DNA of 32,131 nucleotides from Selenomonadaceae bacterium (lineage in GTDB: Bacteria; Bacillota; Negativicutes; Selenomonadales; Selenomonadaceae). A model generated the notes under the pieces. That model saw nothing but the letters and a program-made list of their open reading frames with translations. It made no database searches and was not told the origin of the DNA. Every line of letters starts with the position of its first letter. Within the stretch, counting starts at the first letter, position 1. Positions 1-8,114 of the stretch are shown in pieces. Location of the stretch: positions 1-32,131 of the forward strand of contig JAFQZB010000248.1 in assembly GCA_017406175.1 (NCBI GenBank), written 5' to 3'. The translations under genes were made by a program, and so were the position numbers.

Positions 1-999
1 AATCGAGTCGTAATCTTGGAAAGCCTTGCTCAAGCCGCCCGCGAAGTAGTAAGCATTAACCGCCGCGCTATTGGAGTCGTCGCCTATGTTCATCGAGTAG
101 AAGACCTCCAAGCCGTCAATGAACACCAGATAAGCCCGGTCGACTTTGCGAACTTTGACATGCCCGCCGCCGTAAGTAGTCATCAGCTCCGATAATTTAG
201 CCTCGCGCTTATCGGTGTCGGGGTGGTCGCTTAAGGTCTGGTCGTCGGGAGTGTCGTGTGCGTCGAACTCCAAAACGTTTTGCGTTTCATAGCGGACGTA
301 GTAGCCCAGGCGATTCATAGCCGCCGCGCCGCCGCCGGGATTGAAGCCCGCACTCGTCATCAGGTAGAAGCCGCCCTCGTCCGCCTCGTACTCGACTGGC
401 ACGTTGATATTCTTTGCAATCGAGTAATCGACCATCGCCGAGAATTTATTCCAATCAATGTTCCTGCCGTTGTCCGCGTTCATGCCAAGCATCATCGCGC
501 CGAGGGATTGGGCTACGGCTTGCGCATAACTTTTGGCGGAATGTTGTTCAAGCCCGTGGGTCATTTCGTGGGCAAGGACGGCGGCGAGTTGATTCTCGTC
601 TAGGTTAAGCCCGCGAACCAGCCCGCGATTGACGCTGATATAATTCATCGGGTAGCAGGCGGCGTTGAATTTCTCGTCGTCGTTGACGTGCCACACGAAC
701 GGCAGCGAGTTTATCTTAAGTTCGTATTGCCCGTCGCGGACGAGCCGTCGCATAACCGAATCAACAACCTCAATGTCATGCTTATTCTTATCGGTGCCGT
801 TCTTTTGCATATCCTGCTTGCGGACGGACATTTGCGCATCGACATTGTTGCCGAGCGCGAGCATTTCCCTTAGCGTCGATTGATAAGCCGCGAACACGCC
901 CAGAGCCTCCGCCGCGATTGCCCAGGCGTCAGCCGCTACGACATGAACAGGACTAAGGAGCGTCGCCAACGTCACCAATAAGACGATTAAGGACTTCAT
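1..999 (-). CDS. Secreted M48-type zinc metallopeptidase (3' end cut by window edge)
   Basis: Open from the ATG at 999 to the window edge: 333 codons with no stop. Residues 1-24 form a signal peptide (MKS, then a Leu/Val-rich core, then VVAADA). HEMTH at residues 144-148 is the HExxH zinc and catalytic motif. EADEGG around residues 205-210 supplies the third zinc ligand (E205) as in M48 peptidases. SDHPDTDKR further on matches the S/T-HP-x-x-x-x-R motif of that family. M48 enzymes of this type act outside the cytoplasm on misfolded or envelope proteins; the substrate here is unknown. The ATG overlaps the metG stop (ATGA), so it is the third gene of the rsmI-metG operon and probably translationally coupled. 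The C-terminus is not visible, so a downstream TPR or other domain cannot be excluded. Confidence 0.85.
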   Translation of the reverse strand, partial: MKSLIVLLVTLATLLSPVHVVAADAWAIAAEALGVFAAYQSTLREMLALGNNVDAQMSVRKQDMQKNGTDKNKHDIEVVDSVMRRLVRDGQYELKINSLPFVWHVNDDEKFNAACYPMNYISVNRGLVRGLNLDENQLAAVLAHEMTHGLEQHSAKSYAQAVAQSLGAMMLGMNADNGRNIDWNKFSAMVDYSIAKNINVPVEYEADEGGFYLMTSAGFNPGGGAAAMNRLGYYVRYETQNVLEFDAHDTPDDQTLSDHPDTDKREAKLSELMTTYGGGHVKVRKVDRAYLVFIDGLEVFYSMNIGDDSNSAAVNAYYFAGGLSKAFQDYDSI

Positions 1000-2519
1000 G
1001 ACTTTTCAATCACAATGCGCGGGAAAAGTTGTTCGGGCTTGCCGACCTCGTGATTTGGTTCAAGCAGTCCGAAAGTCTCCGCTTCGTCAAGTTTAGGCTC
1101 CAACGTGACCTTGAGTTGAGCGCGTATCTTTTGAGCCGTCGACGGCATGAACGGCGCGATTAGCAGGCTGACAATCCTAAGCGATTCGGCTAGGTTGTAA
1201 AGGACGTTCGCAAGTGCTTGCCGCTGAGTTTCGTCTTTGGCGAGCTTCCAAGGCGCGGTTTCGTCAATGTATTTGTTCGACCGCCCGATAAACTTCCACA
1301 CGACCTTAACCGCGTCGGACAGTTGAACGCCTTCCATTAGTTTGCGATAATCTTTTGCCGTGTCGATTGCCTCTTGCCGGAACGACTTATCAAGGTTGGT
1401 GCCTTCGGTCGGCGGCAGGAGGATTCGCTTTTGGAACTTGCCAATCATGTTAAGCGTCCTGTGCAGGAGGTTGCCGAGGTCGTTAGCTAAGTCCGCGTTA
1501 ATCCTCTGAATCAGAGCGTCGCGATTGAAGTTGCCGTCAAGCCCAAGGGTAATCTCGCGCAGGAGAAAATATCGGATAGCGTCCGCGCCGAATTCCTCAA
1601 CCAACGCCACGGGGTCGACGACGTTGCCTTTTGACTTCGACATTTTATCGCCGTCCGTGACTAGCCAACCATGCCCGTAAATCTGCTTTGGCAACGGAAG
1701 ACCTGCCGCCATTAGCATTGCCGGCCAAATGATTGAATGGAAGCGGACGATTTCTTTTCCGACAAGGTGAATGTCCGCCGGCCAAAACTTTTGCATTTCG
1801 GGATTGTGAATCAGCGGCGTGATATAGTTGATGACGGCGTCGAACCAAACGTAAATGACGTGGCGTTGGTCGTCGGGCACGGGAATCCCCCAATCAAACG
1901 ACGTGCGCGATATGCATAAATCCTCCAGCCCTTGCTTGATGAAATTAATCATCTCGTTGCGGCGCGAAGTCGGCACGATGAATTCGGGGTGTTCGTCAAT
2001 GTGTTTAAGCAAAGCGCCGGCGTATTTGGACAGGCGGAAGAAGTAAGCCTCCTCCGAAACCTTCTCAACGGGGCGGTGACAATCGGGGCAACAGCCGTTC
2101 TCGTCAAGCTGCAATTCCGTCCAATACGACTCGCAAGGCGTGCAATAAAGTCCGGTGTACTCGCCCTTGTAAATGTCGCCGTTCGCCTTAATTCGCTGGA
2201 AAATCTCCTGCACAACCTGTTCATGCCTCGGCTCGCTCGTTCTTATGAAGTCGTCGTTCGAAATATGAAACTTTTTCCAGAGGTCTTTGAAGCTGTCAAC
2301 AATCGGGTCAATGTACTCAAGCGGCGTTTTGCCTTGGGCTTGTGCGGTGCGTTGAATCTTTTGCCCGTGTTCGTCAGAGCCAGTCAGGAAGAAGACTTCA
2401 TAGCCCGCCAGACGTTTAAAGCGTGCAATGGCGTCGGCTATCGTGGTGCAGTAGGCGTGCCCGATGTGAAGCTTTGCGCTGGGGTAGTAAATCGGCGTCG
2501 TGATGTAAAATGTTTTCAT
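996..2519 (-). CDS. metG: Methionyl-tRNA synthetase
   Basis: Charges tRNA-Met with methionine (class I synthetase, cytoplasm). 507 residues. The HIGH signature is at 18-21 and KMSKS at 292-296. The connective-peptide zinc knuckle has Cys126, Cys129, Cys144 and Cys147 (CxxC plus CxxC, the four-cysteine form). WFDAVINY near 225-232 and the helical anticodon-binding domain follow. The protein ends near residue 507, so it lacks the C-terminal EMAP/Trbp111-like tRNA-binding domain present in many ~650-residue bacterial MetRS; that domain may be encoded separately or be absent. The start ATG overlaps the rsmI stop (ATGA) and its own stop overlaps the next start, which indicates a tightly coupled operon. 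Confidence 0.97.
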   Translation of the reverse strand: MKTFYITTPIYYPSAKLHIGHAYCTTIADAIARFKRLAGYEVFFLTGSDEHGQKIQRTAQAQGKTPLEYIDPIVDSFKDLWKKFHISNDDFIRTSEPRHEQVVQEIFQRIKANGDIYKGEYTGLYCTPCESYWTELQLDENGCCPDCHRPVEKVSEEAYFFRLSKYAGALLKHIDEHPEFIVPTSRRNEMINFIKQGLEDLCISRTSFDWGIPVPDDQRHVIYVWFDAVINYITPLIHNPEMQKFWPADIHLVGKEIVRFHSIIWPAMLMAAGLPLPKQIYGHGWLVTDGDKMSKSKGNVVDPVALVEEFGADAIRYFLLREITLGLDGNFNRDALIQRINADLANDLGNLLHRTLNMIGKFQKRILLPPTEGTNLDKSFRQEAIDTAKDYRKLMEGVQLSDAVKVVWKFIGRSNKYIDETAPWKLAKDETQRQALANVLYNLAESLRIVSLLIAPFMPSTAQKIRAQLKVTLEPKLDEAETFGLLEPNHEVGKPEQLFPRIVIEKS

Positions 2520-3328
2520 TGAGTGTCCTCCTTAAGCAGTGTGTTATAAATTTCGCGGCGGCTGACGTTGAATCGCTTTGCCGTATCGCGCATGGCGGAT
2601 TTCTTGTCGAGTCCTTGCGCCAAAAGTTTTCGGTAGAAGTCAAGCGGATTGCCTTCGGGCGGCGGCGAAGTCTCCTTGCCCTCGACGACGATTACGAATT
2701 CCCCGCGTGGTTCGTCGACTCGTTCAATCAGCTCGCTTAGCGTCCCGCGCAGAAACTCTTCATGGACTTTGGTCAGCTCGCGGGCAAGGACTGCTACCCG
2801 TTCTCCGAAGACCTCCGCAAGCTCCGACAGAAAATCTTTCAGGCGATGCGGTGCCTCGTAGAAGATTATCGTTGCCTCGACTGTCGAAAGTTCTTCTAAT
2901 AGCTCGCGGCGATTCTTTTTTGTCTTGGGCGCGAAGCCCGCGAATAAAAATTTTGTCGTGTCTAGCCCCGAACATATCAGCGCACTCAAGGCGGCGTTGG
3001 CTCCGGGTATCGGGCAGACGTTAATCCCCGCGTCGATTGCAAGCCTTACCAAGTCCGCGCCTGGGTCACAGATTGCCGGCAAGCCCGCGTCGCTTACCAC
3101 GGCAGCTGATTCGCCCTCCCGCAACCTTTGCAAAATCTTTTCGGTAGCGGACGCCTTGCAATTCTCATCGAACCTGATTAGCGGCGTGTGTATGTCAAAG
3201 TGCGTCAAAAGCTTCCGAGTGCGTCGCGTGTCTTCCGCCGCGATTAAGTCGACTTCGCGCAGGATTCGCACGGCTCTAAACGTCATGTCCTCAAGGTTGC
3301 CAATCGGCGTCGCGCACAAGTACAGCAA
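2516..3328 (-). CDS. rsmI: 16S rRNA (cytidine1402-2'-O)-methyltransferase RsmI
   Basis: SAM-dependent tetrapyrrole-methylase-fold enzyme that 2'-O-methylates C1402 in the decoding centre of 16S rRNA. The family N-terminus (YLCATPIGNLEDMTFRA) begins right after the chosen start, followed by AAEDTRRT and VSDAGLPAICDPG, both typical of RsmI. The C-terminal segment around 240-268 resembles the family's helix-turn-helix-like tail. I chose TTG at 3328: GGAGG (3336-3340) lies 7 bases upstream and gives 270 residues, the usual length. A longer ATG frame from 3445 would add about 39 residues that match nothing and run into the promoter; a GTG at 3334 is only 1 base from the GGAGG. First gene of rsmI-metG-peptidase. 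Confidence 0.93.
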   Translation of the reverse strand: MLYLCATPIGNLEDMTFRAVRILREVDLIAAEDTRRTRKLLTHFDIHTPLIRFDENCKASATEKILQRLREGESAAVVSDAGLPAICDPGADLVRLAIDAGINVCPIPGANAALSALICSGLDTTKFLFAGFAPKTKKNRRELLEELSTVEATIIFYEAPHRLKDFLSELAEVFGERVAVLARELTKVHEEFLRGTLSELIERVDEPRGEFVIVVEGKETSPPPEGNPLDFYRKLLAQGLDKKSAMRDTAKRFNVSRREIYNTLLKEDTQ

Positions 3329-3391
3329 CTTCACACCTCCAAAGCTTTTCTCACTAGATGCAACGTTCACGTTGCCCAAAAATTTTTTGCC

Positions 3392-3400
3392 ATTATAGCA
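3392..3400 (-). promoter_or_regulatory. Extended -10 promoter of the rsmI operon
   Basis: On the minus strand the sequence is TGCTATAAT, a perfect -10 with the extended TGn element, 64 bases upstream of the TTG start. No good -35 is seen at 17 bp, as expected for an extended -10 promoter. A short perfect inverted repeat GCAACG-TTCA-CGTTGC lies in the leader. Confidence 0.6.
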
Positions 3401-3415
3401 CAGTTCGCGGCAATG

Positions 3416-3424
3416 TGATATAGT
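3416..3424 (+). promoter_or_regulatory. Possible extended -10 promoter of the ybgC operon
   Basis: TGATATAGT fits an extended -10 element and lies about 20 bases before the ybgC ATG, so the leader would be very short. There is no convincing -35. It would be divergent from the rsmI promoter within the same ~115-base gap. Confidence 0.35.
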
Positions 3425-3444
3425 TTCGGCAAGGAGGGAAGGCA

Positions 3445-3846
3445 ATGATTGTTAAGACCTTGTACCGCGTGAAATTCTTCGATACTGACGTTATGGGCGT
3501 CGTGCACCACGCGAATTATATCCGCTGGTTCGAGACGGGGCGCGTTGAGTTCTTGCGAGAACTCTGCATCGACCTAAACGAGATGATGAGCGACGGGATT
3601 TTATTTCCGATTGTCGAGATTACGGCGAAGTTTCATGCCCCCGCGAAGTTTGATGACGAGCTGGAGATTGTCACGACGGCGGAGGCATTGACTAAGGCTA
3701 AGATGAAGTTTGATTACGTGATACGCAAACGCGGCGAAGAAAAAGTTTTGGCGGAGGGAACAAGTACCAACGTCTTCACGAACGACGGGAAGATATGCCG
3801 CTTGCCCGATAAATATTATTCTCGGCTGACACGAGGCTTAGAATGA
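3445..3846 (+). CDS. YbgC/FadM-type acyl-CoA thioesterase (hotdog fold)
   Basis: 133 residues, the normal size of a single-hotdog 4-hydroxybenzoyl-CoA/YbgC-type thioesterase, which hydrolyses acyl-CoA thioesters in the cytoplasm. The N-terminal signature FFDTDVMGVVHHANYIRWFE carries the family's catalytic Asp (Asp15) and the HANY segment. The ATG at 3445 has a strong AAGGAGGG 6 bases upstream. First gene of a five-gene plus-strand operon; its TGA overlaps the next ATG. In many bacteria YbgC sits with tol-pal, but that is not the case here, so the physiological substrate cannot be inferred from neighbours. Confidence 0.88.
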   Translation: MIVKTLYRVKFFDTDVMGVVHHANYIRWFETGRVEFLRELCIDLNEMMSDGILFPIVEITAKFHAPAKFDDELEIVTTAEALTKAKMKFDYVIRKRGEEKVLAEGTSTNVFTNDGKICRLPDKYYSRLTRGLE

Positions 3847-5051
3847 GTCGGCGATTTTTTATCAAGGTGCTAATCGCGTTGGGTCTTGGGGCTTACTTCC
3901 CGAAGCTGGCGGAGGCTGAACGGCTTGACGAACTGCACACGCCGCAAGACGGCTACGAGCCATTGACTAGCGTAAAATTTTTGCGGCAAGTCGTCACTCG
4001 TGATTCAAGGGTCTCGCGGGTGATAATGTGGCAGGCGGACGCTGAAGAACCTTTTCAAGTGGAGTGGCAGCTCGTCGGCGAAGAGGCGGCGCATTTCTCC
4101 GAGGTCAAGCAACGAGATTTAATCTATTCGTGCAAGCTTGAAGGACTAAAGGCGGCGAGTTTGTATAAGTTCCGAATCGTGGCGGGTGAGCGGGCGACTT
4201 CATGGCAAGAGTTGCGGACGGCGGGCGATGGGGCGTTCCAAATGATAATCTTCGCGGACAGTCAATGCGAACATTACAACATTTGGCAGAGAACAGCGGA
4301 CGCGGCACACGCGATTTATCCCGACGCGGAACTTGTGACGGTTATCGGCGACCTAGTGGACAACGGCGAGGCTGACTATCAATGGCGGGCGTGGCACTTG
4401 GCGGCGGCGAAGATTTTATCGGGGCGGACGTTTGCTCCGGTCATGGGCAATCACGAGTGCTACGGCGTCGACTGGTTCAATGCCTTGCCGACGGGTTATC
4501 TTAATCAGTTCAGCTTGCCCGATAACGACGCTAAGAATCTCGGCGGCTACTTCTATTCCTTCGATTATGGGGCGGCGCATTTCTTTATCCTCAACACGCA
4601 ATTTGCTGAGCTGGAAAAGTTCAAGCCGAACATGCAAGCCGCGCAGGAGTATTGGTTCAGACGCGACGCCGCCAACGCCAATCGCCCGTGGAAAATCGTC
4701 TTCATGCACAAGGACATTTACGACTACGGGCAAGACAGGTTCAACGACATTGCCGATAGGTTTATGGAGCTGTTCGACGAGCTGGAAATTGATTTGGTGT
4801 TCACGGGGCATTTGCATACCTATCGCAATCGCGGACGAATAAAAGGCACGACTTACATTTTGTGCGGGCGGGCTGGCGACCAGAAATACGTTGAGCCGCA
4901 CTCGACGATTGACGACGTGGCATATCCGAATCAGCGCGAGGAGCCGGAAAGTTTCATTGCATTGGACGTTAAAGCTTCGGAACTGCACTTGACGGCACGC
5001 ACAGTCAACGGACAGATTATCGACGACTTCACACTAAGGAGGAATGATTGA
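3843..5051 (+). CDS. Tat-exported metallophosphoesterase, purple acid phosphatase-like
   Basis: 402 residues. The N-terminus MSRRFFIK is a twin-arginine signal (S-R-R-x-F-x-K) followed by a hydrophobic stretch and a possible cleavage site after AEA (residue 25). Residues ~38-128 look like the Fn3-like N-domain of purple acid phosphatases. The phosphoesterase core follows: ADSQ (Asp139), GDLVDNGE (169-176), GNHE (202-205), MHKD (His289) and GHLHTYRNRG (322-331). These are the usual metal ligands of the calcineurin-like fold. The first motif is D-S-Q rather than the common D-x-H, so one ligand may differ. It likely folds with its metals in the cytoplasm and then hydrolyses phosphomonoesters outside. 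Overlaps ybgC by ATGA. Confidence 0.85.
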   Translation: MSRRFFIKVLIALGLGAYFPKLAEAERLDELHTPQDGYEPLTSVKFLRQVVTRDSRVSRVIMWQADAEEPFQVEWQLVGEEAAHFSEVKQRDLIYSCKLEGLKAASLYKFRIVAGERATSWQELRTAGDGAFQMIIFADSQCEHYNIWQRTADAAHAIYPDAELVTVIGDLVDNGEADYQWRAWHLAAAKILSGRTFAPVMGNHECYGVDWFNALPTGYLNQFSLPDNDAKNLGGYFYSFDYGAAHFFILNTQFAELEKFKPNMQAAQEYWFRRDAANANRPWKIVFMHKDIYDYGQDRFNDIADRFMELFDELEIDLVFTGHLHTYRNRGRIKGTTYILCGRAGDQKYVEPHSTIDDVAYPNQREEPESFIALDVKASELHLTARTVNGQIIDDFTLRRND

Positions 5052-6233
5052 ATGAATTTGCAAGGCTTAATCGTCTGCCGCAACCTATTGGACGAAGAAA
5101 TTTTCACGGGCGCGGCTGACAAGTTCGATACTGCCGCTAAACTGATTGAACGGGCGGAACGGCTCGGCTTGAGCGGCAATCTCTTTCGGGCGTATCTGAT
5201 TTACCTTCTGGCGCACGAACCTAACCTTATCTCCACGACGATTGAATCAAGCGGCGGCGTCATCGGCGAGAGCCTCCGCGAAGTTTTCAAACGCGACGTG
5301 GAAATTTTACTGCCGATACTGCGCGGCGAACTCTGGAGCGATATGAAAATCCTCGACATATACAAGCCGACCGCCGCAAGCAACGACGAATCCTTTAAGG
5401 AACTTCTTCGACGGCTGGACAAGCTCACGACCGCAGAGGAAATCGCCGACGCCTTTATCGAACACTGGCGACGCTTCGGCTACGGCGACATTGCGACCTA
5501 TCGCGCCTTCCGCTGGGATAAAAATATCATCGGCATTCGTCACTTTGAAACGATACGCCTTGAAGACCTAATCGGCTACGCGCACCAGAAAGAACTTTTG
5601 ACGGGCAACACAACCGCCTTTGTCGACGGCAAGCCCGCTAACAATGTCCTGCTCGTCGGGGCACGCGGCACAGGTAAATCGTCGGGCGTCAAGGCTCTGG
5701 TCAACGAATACTATTCGCAAGGGCTAAGGCTCGTCCAAATCACTAAGCCGCAACTGAAATTCTTGCCTGAGATTATGGAGACGTTGCGGCGGTTCATGAG
5801 CAAGCGGTTTATCGTCTTCCTAGATGATTTGTCGTTTGAGGAGTCGGAAGGCGAGTACAAATATCTGAAGTCGGCGATTGAAGGTGGCGTGGAGTCACGT
5901 CCGGAAAATGTTTTAATCTACACGACGAGCAATCGGCGACACCTTATCCGCGAGACTTGGCGCGACCGTGACGAGGGACACGAGGAACTTTATCGCGACG
6001 ACAGCTTGAACGAAACCATTTCCCTATCAGACAGGTTCGGGCTGATAATACATTACTACGCGCCAACGCAGGCAGAGTACCTTGAAATAATCCGCAGTAT
6101 GTTGAGGCGGCGGGGCATTGAACTTGACGCGGAGCAACTTAGGATTGAGGGCTTGCGTTGGGAAATGTCGCATTCGGGGCGCAACGGGCGCACGGCTCAA
6201 CAGTTCGTCAATTACTATTTGGGGCAACGGTGA
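5052..6233 (+). CDS. DUF815-family AAA+ ATPase
   Basis: 393 residues. The C-terminal two thirds match the DUF815 family of predicted ATPases: 'IGYAHQKELL' precedes the Walker A GARGTGKS (203-210), and the Walker B is FIVFLDDLSF (253-262). A sensor-like TTSNRRHLI and an arginine-rich ETWRDRDEG segment follow. The N-terminal ~150 residues are helical and poorly conserved as far as I can tell. The molecular role of DUF815 proteins is not established. The ATG directly abuts the upstream TGA and has AAGGAGGAA in the preceding bases, so it is co-translated with the phosphatase gene; the next gene starts inside its stop codon (TGATG). Confidence 0.85.
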   Translation: MNLQGLIVCRNLLDEEIFTGAADKFDTAAKLIERAERLGLSGNLFRAYLIYLLAHEPNLISTTIESSGGVIGESLREVFKRDVEILLPILRGELWSDMKILDIYKPTAASNDESFKELLRRLDKLTTAEEIADAFIEHWRRFGYGDIATYRAFRWDKNIIGIRHFETIRLEDLIGYAHQKELLTGNTTAFVDGKPANNVLLVGARGTGKSSGVKALVNEYYSQGLRLVQITKPQLKFLPEIMETLRRFMSKRFIVFLDDLSFEESEGEYKYLKSAIEGGVESRPENVLIYTTSNRRHLIRETWRDRDEGHEELYRDDSLNETISLSDRFGLIIHYYAPTQAEYLEIIRSMLRRRGIELDAEQLRIEGLRWEMSHSGRNGRTAQQFVNYYLGQR

Positions 6234-7699
6234 TGGCAATGGTATATCTTATCGGCGCGGGCGCAGGAGACTTTGGATTGTTGACGCTTAGGGCTTGCGA
6301 ACTTTTGCAGGCGGCGGACGTCGTGATTTATGACAGGCTAGCTGACGACGCTATCTTAAAACTCTGCGCGGCGGCTAAGAAAATTTACGTTGGCAAGGCG
6401 GCAGGGCGTCATACCCTCAAGCAGGAGGAGATTAATCAACTGCTCGTCGAGGAGGCAAGGCTCAATAAAATCGTCGTTAGGCTAAAGGGCGGCGACCCAT
6501 TTGTATTCGGGCGCGGCGGCGAGGAGGCTCTTTATCTGCGCGAACATGGCTTGCACTTCGAGATTGTCCCCGGCGTCACCAGCGCGATTGCAGTTCCTGC
6601 CTACGCCGGAATTCCCGTAACTCATCGCGGCATCGCTACGAGCTTTGCAGTCGTCACGGGGCACGAAGACCCACTTAAGCCCGAATCGTCAATCCGCTGG
6701 GACAAACTCGCTACGGCAGTCGACACGCTGATTTTCCTAATGGGCGTCGCTAACCTGCCGCAAATCGTCAGCAAGCTCATAAGCAACGGACGCAAACCTG
6801 ATACGCCCGCCGCATTGATTCGTTGGGGCACGAAGCCTGAACAAGAAGTAATCATCACGACGCTTGCCCAGGCTCCGCACGCGAATATTAAGCCGCCCGC
6901 AATCTTTATCGTTGGCGAGGTCGTCAGCCTCCGCGAGCAACTCAAATGGTTCGAGGCGCGTCCGCTGTTCGGCAAAAGGATTTTGGTCACGCGAGCACGT
7001 GCTCAAGCTTCCAAGCTGTCGAAGGCATTGCAAGACCTCGGCGCACACGTCATAGAGTGTCCAACAATAAAAATCGCCGCGCCGTCCGATAACTTCAGTC
7101 AGCTTGACGAGGCGATAAAAAATCTGCGCGGCTATGATTGGGTTGTCTTCACCAGTGCAAACGGCGTCGACAAGTTCTTCGAGCGGCTGGCACTTCACGG
7201 ACGCGACGCACGGGCTTTGAATCAGGTTGCGGCAATCGGTTCAGCGACGGCGGCTAGGCTTTTAACCTTCGGGATAATCGCGGACGTTGTGCCTAAGGAT
7301 TTTGTCGCGGAGAGTTTAGCTGAGTCACTCAAGGACGTTGTCGCCGATAAGAGCGTTTTGCTTGCACGGGCGGAGGTTGCTCGCGACGCTTTACCTGAGA
7401 CGTTGAAAACTTTCGGCGCGAAGGTCACGATTGCTCCCGCCTATCAAACGTTGTCCGAGGCTTCCGCGCAGATTGATTTCGATACGCTTGACTTAGTGAC
7501 GTTCACCAGCTCTTCAACCGTCAAGAACTTCATCGCGGCTTACGGCGTCGACTGCTTGAAAAAGATTCCGTCCGCGGCAATCGGTCCGATAACTGCTAAG
7601 ACTTTGGAAAGCTTCGGGGTGGCGGCTAAGGTCGTGGCGGAAGAATTCACTATCGGCGGACTCGTTGAGGCGATTAGGAAATTTTATGAACGACGATAA
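6233..7699 (+). CDS. cobA-hemD: Uroporphyrinogen-III C-methyltransferase / uroporphyrinogen-III synthase fusion (CobA-HemD)
   Basis: 488 residues with two domains. Residues 3-240 are the SUMT domain: VYLIGAGAGDFGLLTLRA (the usual GPGD is GAGD here), VRLKGGDPFVFGRGGEE at 82-98 and VPGVTSAIAVPAYAGIPVTHR at 112-132. From about residue 243 (FGKRILVTRAR) to the end is the HemD domain. Together they would close hydroxymethylbilane to uroporphyrinogen III and methylate it to precorrin-2, the entry to siroheme, cobalamin and F430-type tetrapyrroles. Start: ATG at 6233 overlapping the upstream stop; an in-frame ATG at 6239 is the alternative. It stands apart from hemA/hemB/hemC, which are not in the window. 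Confidence 0.95.
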   Translation: MAMVYLIGAGAGDFGLLTLRACELLQAADVVIYDRLADDAILKLCAAAKKIYVGKAAGRHTLKQEEINQLLVEEARLNKIVVRLKGGDPFVFGRGGEEALYLREHGLHFEIVPGVTSAIAVPAYAGIPVTHRGIATSFAVVTGHEDPLKPESSIRWDKLATAVDTLIFLMGVANLPQIVSKLISNGRKPDTPAALIRWGTKPEQEVIITTLAQAPHANIKPPAIFIVGEVVSLREQLKWFEARPLFGKRILVTRARAQASKLSKALQDLGAHVIECPTIKIAAPSDNFSQLDEAIKNLRGYDWVVFTSANGVDKFFERLALHGRDARALNQVAAIGSATAARLLTFGIIADVVPKDFVAESLAESLKDVVADKSVLLARAEVARDALPETLKTFGAKVTIAPAYQTLSEASAQIDFDTLDLVTFTSSSTVKNFIAAYGVDCLKKIPSAAIGPITAKTLESFGVAAKVVAEEFTIGGLVEAIRKFYERR

Positions 7700-8114
7700 A
7701 CAATCCAACGAAGACGAGCTTTACGCAGTCGAAGACACGGACGACGACCTTTACGCGGAAAAAGTTTCCCTAGACAAGGAGACGCGCCCGAAGACTTTCC
7801 ACAGCAAAAACTTCGTAGACAGCGAGACGCAAGCGGCGGAGGATAAAGCAAAGTCATCGACGCACGAGCCAGAGCTTAAAGCTAAACTGTCGCACGCGGA
7901 GACAAGCGGCGTAGCAATCTCGGCGGTCATGTTGGTTTACGCCTTCGCCGAAGCGGATAAGCCGCTGTTCTTCCTGTCGACTGCGTTGCTAACGTTCCTA
8001 TTGCGTCCGCTAATCGGTGCCCTCTTCGGCAAACACAATCGCGCCGTCCAGAACGCCTTGCACAGCTTTAGCCTCGTTCTGTTCGTCGGGGCGTTGCTTA
8101 TGCTGTTCCTATGA
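7686..8114 (+). CDS. Small membrane protein with acidic N-terminus
   Basis: 142 residues, not recognised as a named family. The first ~70 residues are highly acidic and hydrophilic (runs of D/E, K). The C-terminal half has about three hydrophobic segments: roughly 74-90, 93-114 and 124-142. This suggests a cytoplasmic tail on a small integral membrane protein. The ATG at 7686 overlaps the cobA-hemD end by 14 bases and has TAGGAAA 5-9 bases upstream; a TTG at 7665 is a weaker alternative. Last gene of the ybgC operon. Its 3' end overlaps the convergent gene at 8098 by 17 bases. Confidence 0.7.
   Translation: MNDDKQSNEDELYAVEDTDDDLYAEKVSLDKETRPKTFHSKNFVDSETQAAEDKAKSSTHEPELKAKLSHAETSGVAISAVMLVYAFAEADKPLFFLSTALLTFLLRPLIGALFGKHNRAVQNALHSFSLVLFVGALLMLFL

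Noticed and set aside
1932-2522. 196-codon plus-strand open frame
   Set aside because: Antisense to metG, which is certain from HIGH and KMSKS.
3329-3445. Upstream extension of rsmI to an ATG at 3445
   Set aside because: It would cross the extended -10 promoter, adds ~39 unmatched residues and would overlap the divergent ybgC start; the TTG at 3328 has a well-placed GGAGG.
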